Of a stretch of DNA of 38,701 bases, positions 19,084 through 26,667 are shown piece after piece. Location of the stretch: positions 1-38,701 of the forward strand of contig JAERSV010000049.1 in NCBI GenBank assembly GCA_016845345.1, in the 5' to 3' direction. Origin of the DNA: Methanobacteriota archaeon (GTDB lineage Archaea > Thermoplasmatota > Poseidoniia > Poseidoniales > Thalassarchaeaceae). Each line of letters starts with the position of its first letter. Within the stretch, counting starts at the first letter, position 1. The position numbers and the translations under genes are program-made. The notes below the pieces were generated by a model. The model had not been told where the DNA came from. It did not search any database and saw only the letters and a list, made by a program, of their open reading frames with translations.

Positions 19084-19293
19084 CCCGGCGACGAGCACGC
19101 AAATGGCACAAAATGTAGTCGTGCTCGCGCCTGCGCGTGAACGGAGAAAACGCTCCTAATCTGTTCAGTTCACGCTCACCTGACCGTTTTGCTCCCGATA
19201 GTTGCAAGCCCGCTCAGGTCCCGGCGCGATTGATCAGCATTAATTTCACATCGTTCAGTTCGAGCAAAAGGCGTTTGAAAGTTCATCTTGGAT
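19084..19293 (+). repeat. Degenerate further repeat units with hairpins
   Basis: A third unit begins with CCCGGCG at 19084 and a fourth with CCCGGCGCG at 19220, giving spacings of 111, 111 and 136 bp. The third keeps the inverted repeat, but with a bulged A in the left arm (GGCG-A-CGAGCACG against CGTGCTCGCGCC). It also has a second inverted repeat, GCGTGAAC with GTTCACGC. The fourth keeps a segment resembling the tail of units 1-2 (CACATCGTTCAGTT). No reading frame of credible composition is present here. Confidence 0.65.
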
Positions 19294-19878
19294 TTAAGGT
19301 TTGAAACGCGAGTGGTTGTGCACATAGATGATGACTGAAACTACTACGATGCTGCTAATTCCAATGAATATCATGTTGTCTAAGAAAAAATTGCTAACAA
19401 TAGCTACTTCGCCCTTGTACTCCAAGACTATCATCAGGGATACACGCGATTGTCCTTCGCCGTCATCACCAATTACTTCTGCCTTAGGATATATGCTAGT
19501 CGTAGACTCACCGGTAATATGTATTGGAGAATTAACTATGATTGCTATAGTCAAAGTCTCATTCGCTTCAAAATAATTCACTTTTTCCTCGTGAAATGTG
19601 ATGCCCCACTCGTCAATTGAACCTCTTTCTGCACCAGTCAAATGAGCACTAACATTCACACTCAAATTGCTTTTGTTCTTTATGAATACCAAAATTTCCT
19701 TAGTCTGGCCAGATATGAAGTGTACTGAACTAGAGTCGGTGGACATCACCAGTACGTCCGATTCATCGGTTTCTGATTCCTGAGCTTGGGCGGTTGGCAT
19801 TATACAGGTCAAAATGATGGCACAGATGCAGATGTTGAATACGATGACGGGAATGTTACTCAATTTCATCACCACCAT
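19294..19878 (-). CDS. Secreted membrane-anchored protein of unknown function
   Basis: The product has 194 residues. A hydrophobic N-terminus (KLSNIPVIVFNICICAIILTCIM) ends near AQAQ, typical of a signal peptide. Residues about 45-150 form a beta-rich domain with the phrase TKEILVFIKNKSNLSVNVS, reminiscent of CARDB/NEW3-type modules. A second membrane helix (about 168-187, MIFIGISSIVVVSVIIYV) precedes a short basic tail, so the domain faces outward. The start may be ATG 19878 or ATG 19869 three codons later. It lies 42 bp downstream of another secreted protein and is probably its operon partner. I do not recognise a specific family. Confidence 0.75.
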   Translation of the reverse strand: MVVMKLSNIPVIVFNICICAIILTCIMPTAQAQESETDESDVLVMSTDSSSVHFISGQTKEILVFIKNKSNLSVNVSAHLTGAERGSIDEWGITFHEEKVNYFEANETLTIAIIVNSPIHITGESTTSIYPKAEVIGDDGEGQSRVSLMIVLEYKGEVAIVSNFFLDNMIFIGISSIVVVSVIIYVHNHSRFKP

Positions 19879-19906
19879 TTCTTTGTTCCTTTAACCGAAT
19901 TTAGAA

Positions 19907-19924
19907 GTAGTGTTCACACACTAC
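19907..19924. other. Short inverted repeat over the stop codon of the 19921-21516 gene
   Basis: GTAGTGT (19907-19913) pairs perfectly with ACACTAC (19918-19924) around a 4-nt loop. In the minus-strand transcript it spans the stop codon of the upstream gene, with a moderately T-rich stretch after it. It may weaken transcription into, or protect the end of, the 3' neighbour. Function is uncertain. Confidence 0.4.
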
Positions 19925-21516
19925 ACAATTAGAACCTCAGTTGAGAGAGACTCTGTTTTCTGACCAGGGGTGCAGCCTTGAAGATTAACAGTTGAGCACC
20001 AAGAAACAGTGTAAACTACATTGTAGAGTGGAGAATGTGAACCACCAGCCTGTTGAGTGAGAGGTCTTGCTTTTGTCTTCTCATAGACACGTGGATCCCA
20101 CCCCCCTTCAAGAACTATTGAATTCGAAGATGATTCCGTACAGTTAGAGGTCCCCTGGCAGACACCTTGGTACACGACATCATGGTGTATGGGATTCTGA
20201 CTCCAAACCCCAGCCACATATGCATACACATCTCTTTCTACCTCGTAGTGAACTGCAAACAGAGGTAAATATTGACAAAGAGACAAGTCAACCACGAATT
20301 CAAATGTTGCGGTGGCATAATAAAAATCTGTCAAAGCAGAATTTCTCGCTTTCCCTTTCATTGTGGTCTCAACCCAGGCATCAGATTCCTTGATTTGGTC
20401 GGGAGCGGAGTATGTCTCAACGCATGGTTGTGGAGAAGATGGTGGGAAAGTAGTGGAGGACTTTGCTTCATAATGCAACTCACTTACAACATGCTCTGTA
20501 TTTACCAAAAACTGGTAGTTGGTAGTTGCAGAACCCCCGCTAATGACTCTATCAAAGTATCCAGATGACCTGTCCTTAAATCTCCCCTCAACTTTAGTCC
20601 CGGGTTTTGAATTTTTATAACCTATGAATCCAGTTAGTTGCCATCGACCCAGTTCTGAGAATGTCCCGTAGGAATCTGGTGAGTTATCGTAATTGTGTTT
20701 ATCAATTGTTCCGCTCTTGGACTGATCACCAGGCCAATCAATTGGCTCGACCTCCTTTTCATTTAATACTCTGGTTTTTGCCTTGCCGAAATCATCATAT
20801 TTGTAGATGTAGAACTTTTGTGCCCACTCGCCTTCGGCCCAAGTATTAGTGTCTATCCGCTGCCAGTCTAGTGTTAGTTTCCCCTCCCGTGAATCGTCAA
20901 GATCCAAGTAGATTGGGAATATGCAACCATTCGTGAATCCGATGGTGACCGACTTGTCGATAATGCTCACGACTCCAGAATCATCTGCTAGATTATGACA
21001 TTCAAAGGTTTGAGACTCATCCTTGCTTGCGGTAAACATGGTTGAACATGATCCTATTGATCCTAATGAGTCTATCCAATCGGATCCTTGGTCAGCCGCC
21101 TCAGTGATCTCTTTCAATAATCCATACTCATACATTGGACAAAATATGATTTCGGCGGATTCCGGCTTCTCAAGAACAAATGGAGTCATGGGTTCAATGG
21201 GAATGAATGATTTGATCACAGTTGGCGCGCCATGTTCATCTAATACTGAATTATCCCATGCCTCGATGGAATAATTTGATAGTATGGTATCATCACATTC
21301 CTCAATGTTACCTTGATAAGTTCCATTTGTTGCTGACCATATCCAAGTTACAGCTAGGTTCGTTGGGCCAACACACTTCGTGACCCCACCAACGTCATCA
21401 CCAGTTTGCGCGGAGGCAGGAGTTGTGACTCCAACAACTAGAATTAGGTACATTGTTAGTAATGCAATAGCCTTATGAGCACACAATCTCTTCACTCTCA
21501 TTGGATTATTATCCAT
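19921..21516 (-). CDS. Secreted protein of unknown function
   Basis: The product has 531 residues. ATG 21516 lies about 24-26 nt from a TATA box, fitting a leaderless mRNA; an internal Met six residues in (MRVKRLCAHK) is an alternative. The signal peptide is clear (ALLTMYLILVVGVTTPASAQ, about 18-37). The mature part is rich in Ser, Thr, Asp, Tyr and Trp and has many cysteines (for example CHNLADD, CQYLPLF, CQGTSNC, CSTVNLQGC), suggesting disulfides outside the cell. I see no C-terminal membrane helix, unlike its neighbours, so it may be released or held by its 194-residue operon partner. I recognise no domain. Both genes lie between repeat copies anchored at tRNA-Glu. Confidence 0.75.
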   Translation of the reverse strand: MDNNPMRVKRLCAHKAIALLTMYLILVVGVTTPASAQTGDDVGGVTKCVGPTNLAVTWIWSATNGTYQGNIEECDDTILSNYSIEAWDNSVLDEHGAPTVIKSFIPIEPMTPFVLEKPESAEIIFCPMYEYGLLKEITEAADQGSDWIDSLGSIGSCSTMFTASKDESQTFECHNLADDSGVVSIIDKSVTIGFTNGCIFPIYLDLDDSREGKLTLDWQRIDTNTWAEGEWAQKFYIYKYDDFGKAKTRVLNEKEVEPIDWPGDQSKSGTIDKHNYDNSPDSYGTFSELGRWQLTGFIGYKNSKPGTKVEGRFKDRSSGYFDRVISGGSATTNYQFLVNTEHVVSELHYEAKSSTTFPPSSPQPCVETYSAPDQIKESDAWVETTMKGKARNSALTDFYYATATFEFVVDLSLCQYLPLFAVHYEVERDVYAYVAGVWSQNPIHHDVVYQGVCQGTSNCTESSSNSIVLEGGWDPRVYEKTKARPLTQQAGGSHSPLYNVVYTVSWCSTVNLQGCTPGQKTESLSTEVLIV

Positions 21517-21536
21517 CTGATTGGACTGAGTCTAAT

Positions 21537-21545
21537 AATATAAAA
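21537..21545 (-). promoter_or_regulatory. TATA box of the 19921-21516 gene
   Basis: On the minus strand the sequence reads TTTATATTA-like at 21545-21537, about 24-26 nt upstream of the ATG at 21516. That is the expected distance for a leaderless archaeal transcript, and no ribosome site is seen before the ATG. Confidence 0.55.
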
Positions 21546-21936
21546 TTGATGCTGGATATTAAAACTGGGAAAGCGTTCATCTTATCTCTATGAACTGGGG
21601 CGCCGATGTGTTTCATAGTGGCGTGCACACCCATAAGTCCAGGTTGGCCATAGAAGAACACAATTATGGCATTATCTCGCTTTACATATCTGAAATCCTA
21701 AAAATATTAAGAGATTTACATGCATCATCATTTGAGAATACAAGCAGGAGCACCTAAATGGGAAAAAGTGAAAGCGTGCTCGCACCTTAGATTAGGACTT
21801 GAAGCAACGGTGCTCAATCCTATTGCTTCTGGATACCTGAAATAATTAATTTATTTCTTCTGAACCTTAGAGAAGTGTCTCGCTTATTTAAGTTAATTAA
21901 TAATTAATAGAAAGGCCGATAATTTGGATATTTTTG
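21546..21936. other. Intergenic stretch with repeat remnants
   Basis: This roughly 390-bp stretch has no credible reading frame. It contains AGTCCAGGTTG (21636-21646), identical to the 11 bases at 19069-19079 in the second tRNA-linked repeat unit, and the diverged repeat core at 21782-21820. A strongly AT-rich part (about 21840-21935) contains several TATA-like words, for example CTTATTTAAG at 21883-21892. That part is the probable promoter region of the alpha-glucan transport operon. Confidence 0.5.
21782..21820 (+). repeat. Diverged distal copy of the tRNA-linked repeat core
   Basis: This 39-base segment aligns without gaps to 18872-18910 in the first repeat unit, by my count 25 of 39 identical. 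Both begin with GCACCTT and share CGGTGCTC at the same offset. It lies about 2.9 kb from tRNA-Glu, on the far side of the two secreted-protein genes. The upstream bases GCGTGCTC (21774-21781) add a further arm of the same type. Confidence 0.5.
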
Positions 21937-21965
21937 ATTTCCGCCCCTATGGGGCGATTGGAAAT
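21937..21965. promoter_or_regulatory. Near-palindromic candidate operator upstream of the transport operon
   Basis: ATTTCC (21937-21942) and GCCCC (21943-21947) are mirrored by GGGGC (21951-21955) and GGAAAT (21960-21965), around TAT and with a 4-nt interruption (GATT) in the right half. The inner part, CGCCCC-TAT-GGGGCG, is perfect. It lies 55 bp before the first start codon, so it could be an operator for a sugar-responsive regulator or a structured leader. No regulator gene is seen in the window. Confidence 0.4.
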
Positions 21966-22019
21966 AAAATTGGGAATATTCAGCAATTCCAATAGGGTAT
22001 CGGGGTGGAGGACCTCATT

Positions 22020-24617
22020 GTGGCAAGCAGAGACCGACTTACCCTGCTTCTCGCCGCTCTTTTGTTAATCGCAAGTTTCGCGGCGATTGCAAATCATAGC
22101 CTCAACCACTCATCTGATACTAAGAAACCGGATTTACAATTGGAATATCATCACCAAACAAACTCTAGAAGTGAGACAGAGATTACTCTCTCTGTTTGGT
22201 ACACCTTTGCTTCCGAAAGCAAAGAAGAAGAGACCTATTTGAATGCAATTGCAAGTTTTGAACAAGCAAACCCACACATAACTGTAGAATCGACAATGGT
22301 CCCATATGGAAATGCTGACCAACTTTTCATGACTGCAGCACAAGGTGGAGAAGCCCCCGACCTAGTACGTCTTTCTAGTGACCAACTTGGAAAGATAGGA
22401 GAGGTTAGAGTGGATGGTTACCCACTATTGGAGGATTTGCGGCCTCACCTAACCCCAAATAAACGTAGCCAATTTGACCAACGCGCGATATCCGGGATGT
22501 ACTACGGGGAGTCACTGCTGGGAATTCCCGCTAGCCAAGATTGTCTTTCATTATTGTACAATAAAGCAATTTTTGATGCTAAAGGACTGGACTATCCCAA
22601 TGATAATTGGACTACAGATGATTTACTTTCAGCCGCTGAAAACCTCACCTATGGTGATGTTCAAGGACTAGCATTGCCTGTTAAAGTGGCTTATTGGTGG
22701 TTCCCGTTTCAAGCAGGATTTGGTGGCCATCTATTTGATGAAAACGGCAATCCAACATTAGATTCAAATGGTTCTGCTGAGGCTGTTGATTGGTTATTTG
22801 CCTTGGAAAAGGAACATGGTGTTGTTGCAACCGGTACACAAATTGAATCCATGAAATCTCAATTTATTACCTCCAAGGCTGGAATGATTGTTGATGGTCC
22901 ATGGAACTGGGCAACCTACGAATCTAGTCGGCTCGATGTCGGTCAGGCACTTTTGCCAATCGTTGAGGACAGTGGACTTCGAAGTTCACCTCTGGTTACT
23001 TACAAAGGGTGGTCTGTAACAAAACAGAGTAGCCAGAAAGTCGCTTCAACTGATCTAGCATTGTGGTTATCTTCACCATCTGTGCAGCGTGATTTTGCCC
23101 TTGATACTTACACAATGCCGACTTCAATTGAGTTGTACACCGACCCGCAAATTACAGAAAATGAGGTTATTTCGGGGTTTTTAGGTCAAGCACAGGTTGG
23201 GACACCAGCACCCACAACACGTGGGATGGCTTTGGTATATGGGCCCCTTGGCACTGCCTTTGAACAGGTTTACACTGATTCTGCGACATCACAAGATGCA
23301 TTGAGTGGGGCAAATTCTGAATTGATTAATTTGCTAGCAGAATCTCAACAAGCAGAATCACCTCAACTTGTTGAAGGATATCGAACTATCAGTATTTCAT
23401 TCGATGATGCGATTGGATACGACTTGTATCACATTTCTTTTGATGGTGAAGAGCATTCAACTTATCCTTACAATGCTGATTGTCACAACAGTGGAATTCA
23501 ATGGAACTGTATCCTAACGGGCATGACTCCAGGCAAAATGCACAACATTTTGGTGGTTGGAGAGGGATTGAACGGAACACCTGCGGCTACCAATTTGTTG
23601 ACTCTAAATATGTCAAGCGAGGTACAAGATGAAATCCCGCCGCCGGCAGATACATCGCCAATTTTATTCGCTGTGGGTTCAATCGTTTTTTCACTCATCG
23701 CTTTACTTTCATTCCTGCGATGGCGCGATGCTCGGGCTGGTAAAACGCGTTCAAAACTCGCTCATTTTTATGTCGCGCCAGCGCTTGTAGCATTAGCAGT
23801 CCTAACTTTTTATCCAGTATTCTACGGAATTTGGTTATCTTTTACCAACGCCGACCAAACTCATTTGGGGGAACAAACTTGGGTTGGACTTGCAAATTTT
23901 GTCGAAGTTTTTACTGAATCAGGATTTGTCAGAGTTACTCTCTTCACACTTGTTTGGACGGTTGTGAATGTTAGCGCGCATATCGGGTTTGGCCTATTGT
24001 TGGCGGTGCTTCTGAACAATAAACACGTGAGGGGGAGAGTTGCATATCGAACGATACTTCTCTTGCCTTGGGCAATACCGTCGTACATCTCCGTACTAGT
24101 GTGGCGAGGAATGCTTGAGCCGGCGGGCCTTGTCAACGATATTCTTGGGACCGATTTCAATTTCTTAGCCGACCCGACGGGTGCGAAAGCTCTGATCATC
24201 ATGGTCAACATCTGGCTTGGAGCCCCTTTCATGATGATGTCACTTAGTGGGGCCTTGCAATCTCTACCTCAAGAAATGTATGAAGCGGCAGATCTTGATG
24301 GGATTTCTGGTTGGCGGCAGTTTCGTCATCTGACTCTTCCAAACTTGAAATCGGCAATGGTTCCTCTTTCATTGCTTGGATTTATTTGGACTTTCAATAT
24401 GTTCAATGTGATTTATCTTATGACGGATGGTGGACCGGACCTCTACTTTGGAGAGCCTGGTTCAACTGATATTCTCATCACTTATGTCTATGATATCGCA
24501 TTTAGAGATGGAGCCTATGGAGTGGCCGCGGCTTGGTCGGTTGTCATCTTCTTGATGTTACTAGGATTCTCGGTTGTTTACATGAAGCAAACTAATGCGA
24601 CGGAGGCGGTATCATGA
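22020..24617 (+). CDS. Fused maltodextrin-type solute-binding protein and MalF-type ABC permease
   Basis: The product has 865 residues. GTG 22020 is preferred over GTG 22005 because GGAGG (22007-22011) sits 8 nt before it. An N-terminal hydrophobic helix (about 6-25) leads to a complete family 1-type binding protein (about 52-441), with EITLSVWYTFAS, then MVPYGNADQLF, LLGIPASQDCLSLLYNKAIF and GMIVDGPWNWATYES. A small FN3-like domain follows (about 450-530), then a membrane helix (about 546-567) and a MalF-like permease core (about 583-865). Its EAA loop EAADLDGISGWRQFRHLTLP (about 755) is the contact to the ATPase. Binding protein and permease are normally separate chains; here each transporter carries its own tethered receptor. 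Its stop overlaps the malG start by four bases (ATGA). Maltodextrin substrate is inferred from the neighbours. Confidence 0.92.
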   Translation: MASRDRLTLLLAALLLIASFAAIANHSLNHSSDTKKPDLQLEYHHQTNSRSETEITLSVWYTFASESKEEETYLNAIASFEQANPHITVESTMVPYGNADQLFMTAAQGGEAPDLVRLSSDQLGKIGEVRVDGYPLLEDLRPHLTPNKRSQFDQRAISGMYYGESLLGIPASQDCLSLLYNKAIFDAKGLDYPNDNWTTDDLLSAAENLTYGDVQGLALPVKVAYWWFPFQAGFGGHLFDENGNPTLDSNGSAEAVDWLFALEKEHGVVATGTQIESMKSQFITSKAGMIVDGPWNWATYESSRLDVGQALLPIVEDSGLRSSPLVTYKGWSVTKQSSQKVASTDLALWLSSPSVQRDFALDTYTMPTSIELYTDPQITENEVISGFLGQAQVGTPAPTTRGMALVYGPLGTAFEQVYTDSATSQDALSGANSELINLLAESQQAESPQLVEGYRTISISFDDAIGYDLYHISFDGEEHSTYPYNADCHNSGIQWNCILTGMTPGKMHNILVVGEGLNGTPAATNLLTLNMSSEVQDEIPPPADTSPILFAVGSIVFSLIALLSFLRWRDARAGKTRSKLAHFYVAPALVALAVLTFYPVFYGIWLSFTNADQTHLGEQTWVGLANFVEVFTESGFVRVTLFTLVWTVVNVSAHIGFGLLLAVLLNNKHVRGRVAYRTILLLPWAIPSYISVLVWRGMLEPAGLVNDILGTDFNFLADPTGAKALIIMVNIWLGAPFMMMSLSGALQSLPQEMYEAADLDGISGWRQFRHLTLPNLKSAMVPLSLLGFIWTFNMFNVIYLMTDGGPDLYFGEPGSTDILITYVYDIAFRDGAYGVAAAWSVVIFLMLLGFSVVYMKQTNATEAVS

Positions 24618-25855
24618 GTGAGGATGTGGCGAAGAAACACTACCAACCGGTAGAACTCTCAACTCTCCGGACTTGGATTATAACTGCTATTTGCGTGAAT
24701 ACCGCAATAATCCCACTAGAATATCTGCGTACTGGCGACGGAGCCATGCTGTCAATTCTTGATGTTGCCATCCTTGCAATTCTATTGATGATGTTGCCAG
24801 CTGTTGGCGAAGGTGCAAAACGTGATTTCGCAATTTTGGTAGCCGGTGTGGCCATGGTTTCAGCGATTCTACGTTTGGCCACATCTGACCTAGTAATCTT
24901 TGATTTCTGGGCTAGAGCTTGGCTTCTTATTCCATCAGCGATTTCAATTTGGTGGATTTCGTCCCCCGATGTTTCTGCTTGGGTAAAAGGCACGATGACA
25001 GCAGAAAATGCCGCCAAAGGACTTGCAAGAAATAGACAACTCGGTCCAAAACTGTCGGCACTTGGAATCCATATTATTCTACTCCACGCGGTTGTATTAG
25101 TTCTGATACCCGTTATTTGGATTCTTGATATCGCATTTTCACCAGGAAATGTTCTCGGTGGAAATTTATTTGACCAATTTAGCACTGAACATTTCTCTAA
25201 AATATTGAATGGTGAATCATTTTGGATTTGGTTACGTAATTCCATTATTGTCAGTGTAGGCACTACAATCCTCGGCCTTGCATTGGCTATACCGGCTGGT
25301 TATGCTTTCAGCCGCTTCAAGTTTAGCGGCCGTGAACCTGCGATGTTCTCCTTCTTGTTAGTTCAGATGTTCCCCGGAATCATCATCTTAGTTCCTTACT
25401 TTTTAGTGATGAAGTCTCTCGGTCTTCTCAATTCATGGCTTGGGTTAGTTTTAGCATATTCAGTTACGGCTTTACCTCTTTGTGTTTGGATGTTAAAGGG
25501 ATTCTTTGACACTGTGCCTAAGGAATTGGAGGAAGCGGCAATTCTTGATGGATGTAATCAGGCTCAAGTGTTTAGAAAAGTAATCCTGCCACTTTCAGTG
25601 CCTGCTATTGCTGTCACAGCACTGTTCTCATTTTTAGCGGCATGGAACGAATTCCTGCTTGCTTTGACATTCAACACCTCCAATGAGATGTACACCTTAC
25701 CAGTAGGACTTGCATCAATGATTTCCACAACCAATCAAGCATGGGGAGATTTCGCCGCGGCATCAATTTTAGTCAGTATTCCGGTGGTTTTACTGTTCAT
25801 TATTTTCCAAAGATTCCTCGTCGAGGGTCTTTCTGCTGGAGGAGTAAAGGGGTGA
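24614..25855 (+). CDS. malG: MalG-type ABC permease with extra N-terminal membrane block
   Basis: The product has 413 residues, about 130 longer than usual MalG. The core (about 150-413) has the expected six helices, the phrase AIPAGYAFSRFKFSGRE, and the EAA loop EAAILDGCNQAQVFRKVILP starting near 307, which docks onto the MalK ATPase. The C-terminus QRFLVEGLSAGGVKG is a typical MalG ending. Residues about 1-145 add roughly four hydrophobic helices not present in standard MalG. The ATG overlaps the stop of the upstream fusion gene and is translationally coupled to it. Together with the fused permease it forms the heterodimeric channel for alpha-glucan oligosaccharides, as inferred from the adjacent GH13 and phosphorolytic genes. 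Confidence 0.93.
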   Translation: MSEDVAKKHYQPVELSTLRTWIITAICVNTAIIPLEYLRTGDGAMLSILDVAILAILLMMLPAVGEGAKRDFAILVAGVAMVSAILRLATSDLVIFDFWARAWLLIPSAISIWWISSPDVSAWVKGTMTAENAAKGLARNRQLGPKLSALGIHIILLHAVVLVLIPVIWILDIAFSPGNVLGGNLFDQFSTEHFSKILNGESFWIWLRNSIIVSVGTTILGLALAIPAGYAFSRFKFSGREPAMFSFLLVQMFPGIIILVPYFLVMKSLGLLNSWLGLVLAYSVTALPLCVWMLKGFFDTVPKELEEAAILDGCNQAQVFRKVILPLSVPAIAVTALFSFLAAWNEFLLALTFNTSNEMYTLPVGLASMISTTNQAWGDFAAASILVSIPVVLLFIIFQRFLVEGLSAGGVKG

Positions 25856-25859
25856 AGAA

Positions 25860-26633
25860 ATGGTCGAAGTGAAATTCGAAAATGTAACGAAAAGATATGA
25901 TGATGGTACCGTCGCTGTAAATAAACTGAATATAACCGTCCGAGATGGAGAATTCTTGGTGCTGGTTGGACCGAGTGGTTGTGGTAAATCAACCAGTCTG
26001 AGAATGCTTGCTGGACTAGAGGATGTCACCGAGGGTAAAATCATGATTGACGGAAATGTGGTCAATGACCTTTCACCAGGAGCGCGTGGAGTTGGGATGG
26101 TGTTCCAGAGTTATGCGCTATACCCTCACATGACGATTCACGAAAATCTTTCTTTTGGGCTACGCATGGAAAAGGGAGAGAATCGCCTACCAAATGAAGA
26201 GATTGAGAGGCGTGTGAAGGAAACCGCTGAATTGTTGAGTCTTACTGAACAATTGGAAAAGAAACCTAAGGAATTATCAGGCGGCCAGCGGCAACGAGTT
26301 GCACTTGGCCGCGCCGGCATTCGCCGGCCCAAAGTTCTGCTAATGGATGAACCACTTTCAAACTTGGACGCAGAACTTCGTAATCAAATGCGAACTGAAA
26401 TTAGGAGACTCCACGACCAATTTGGCACGACAACAGTTTATGTTACTCACGACCAAATTGAAGCGATGATTTTAGCGGATAGAATTGCAATCATGGATGG
26501 CGGCGAATTGCAACAACACTCTGCGCCGCTAACAGCATATAATGAACCGGCAAACGACTTTGTCAGCGGATTTCTCTGCAAACATATAGACGAAATAGTT
26601 GATACGGCAAACCGAATCTTCACAGAGAGATAA
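25860..26633 (+). CDS. malK: MalK-like ABC transporter ATPase lacking the TOBE regulatory domain
   Basis: The product has 257 residues. All nucleotide-binding motifs are present: Walker A GPSGCGKS 37-44, Q83, signature LSGGQ 139-143, Walker B ending D163-E164 (LLMDEPLSNLD), switch His197. The phrase PLTAYNEPANDFVSGF near 223-238 is the usual end of the nucleotide domain in MalK/UgpC-type proteins. Those proteins normally continue with about 110-130 residues of OB-fold TOBE domain, used for regulation; here the chain stops about 20 residues later. The region between this stop and the next gene shows no leftover TOBE-like frame, so this looks like a real short form rather than a frameshift. It follows malG by 4 bp, with GGGGTG as ribosome site, and powers sugar uptake. 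Confidence 0.93.
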   Translation: MVEVKFENVTKRYDDGTVAVNKLNITVRDGEFLVLVGPSGCGKSTSLRMLAGLEDVTEGKIMIDGNVVNDLSPGARGVGMVFQSYALYPHMTIHENLSFGLRMEKGENRLPNEEIERRVKETAELLSLTEQLEKKPKELSGGQRQRVALGRAGIRRPKVLLMDEPLSNLDAELRNQMRTEIRRLHDQFGTTTVYVTHDQIEAMILADRIAIMDGGELQQHSAPLTAYNEPANDFVSGFLCKHIDEIVDTANRIFTER

Positions 26634-26667
26634 GGTAAGAAACACTCGAGTGAACGGAGATATTTAC

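Noticed and set aside
18862..19228. CRISPR array
   Set aside because: The repeats are 111 bp apart with partly conserved spacers, carry tRNA sequence and have no cas genes nearby.
24640..25263. Minus-strand 207-codon frame
   Set aside because: It is antisense to malG, which has clear family motifs and an operon position.
26599..26667. Upstream start for the GH13 enzyme
   Set aside because: It would begin inside malK and place 23 polar residues before the signal peptide; ATG 26668 has its own ribosome site.
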